Below, one piece after another: positions 62,166 to 62,222 of a stretch of DNA of 62,222 nucleotides. Origin of the DNA: Nitrospira sp. UBA6493 (GTDB lineage: Bacteria; Nitrospirota; Nitrospiria; Nitrospirales; Nitrospiraceae); assembly GCA_002435325.1 (NCBI GenBank), contig DJMJ01000037.1, forward strand, positions 1-62,222. Direction: 5' to 3'. A model generated the notes under the pieces. It searched no databases. It saw nothing but the letters and a program-made list of their open reading frames with translations, and was not told the DNA's origin. Positions within the stretch are counted from its first letter, which is position 1. The number at the start of each line of letters is the position of its first letter. The position numbers and the translations under genes are program-made.

Positions 62166-62222
62166 ATGTTTTTGTCACGTCGGCAATTTTTGAAAGTCTC
62201 CGCGGGCACCGTGGCCGCAGTG
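62166..62222 (+). CDS. Tat-exported oxidoreductase, truncated at window edge
   Basis: Only 19 codons are present: MFLSRRQFLKVSAGTVAAV. The twin-arginine motif SRRQFLK is a classical Tat signal, used to export folded cofactor-containing proteins. The N terminus resembles those of formate dehydrogenase alpha subunits and other molybdopterin enzymes, but the piece is too short to be certain. A GGGAGG ribosome site lies eight bases before the ATG. The gene is most likely driven by the sigma-54 promoter at 62014 and the nearby two-component pair. Confidence 0.85.
   Translation, partial: MFLSRRQFLKVSAGTVAAV

Noticed and set aside
1..62222. CRISPR array, insertion sequence, prophage or integrase
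   Set aside because: No regular direct repeats, transposase, integrase or phage structural gene was recognised on either strand.

Overview
The window reads as a stretch of a free-living Gram-negative chromosome of about 55-60% GC, most plausibly a Nitrospira-type bacterium (phylum Nitrospirota). That placement is an inference from overall gene content: many lipoproteins and outer-membrane-type proteins, a CzcCBA-type exporter, an intact sigma-54 activator, bactofilins, and a Tat-signal oxidoreductase at the right edge. No rRNA, tRNA, CRISPR array, insertion sequence or prophage was seen. Nearly all of the sequence is coding, and all but one clear gene are intact.

Region 1 (142-15152). After a plus-strand HEAT-repeat protein, a long minus-strand block runs rpmH, rnpA, yidD, yidC, mnmE, mnmG, rsmG, parA, parB, two bactofilins, mnmA, a DUF481 protein, mscL and an OmpA-like lipoprotein. 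rpmH to parB is the classical origin-proximal gid-par cluster. Two perfect 16-bp parS palindromes lie in it; one is embedded in the start codons of rsmG. The bactofilins next to parAB suggest a cytoskeletal scaffold for chromosome segregation.

Region 2 (15153-26092). A gene-poor 415-bp gap separates rpmH from a plus-strand series: a lysine-rich secreted protein, a coiled-coil lipoprotein, two L,D-transpeptidase-family proteins (one YafK-like), an exported unknown, then pgi, pgl, glk and rpiA (glucose and pentose phosphate interconversion), and an M1 aminopeptidase.

Region 3 (26113-41347). A TesA/YbbA/YbbP-type esterase and ABC module is followed by a small membrane protein, a SWIM zinc-finger/coiled-coil protein, a ChaN-like lipoprotein, an unrecognised methyltransferase-like protein, a MoxR-DUF58-transglutaminase cluster, a threonine dehydratase-type PLP enzyme, and several small unknown or exported proteins.

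Region 4 (41419-57853) is dominated by stress and ion homeostasis: trehalose-6-phosphate phosphatase, a small CxxC protein coupled to a Na+/H+-type antiporter, a heavy-metal RND efflux operon (CzcCBA type), a minus-strand operon of three MscS-like channels plus a TrkA-domain potassium channel, a CaCA-type antiporter and a second CPA-type antiporter. The middle MscS gene carries a one-base frameshift.

Region 5 (57854-62222). A CHASE3/HAMP/GAF histidine kinase and an NtrC-type sigma-54 activator lie just upstream of a well-matched sigma-54 promoter with a perfect 17-bp inverted repeat. These precede a truncated gene with a twin-arginine signal. This gives a self-contained, testable regulatory circuit at the window edge.
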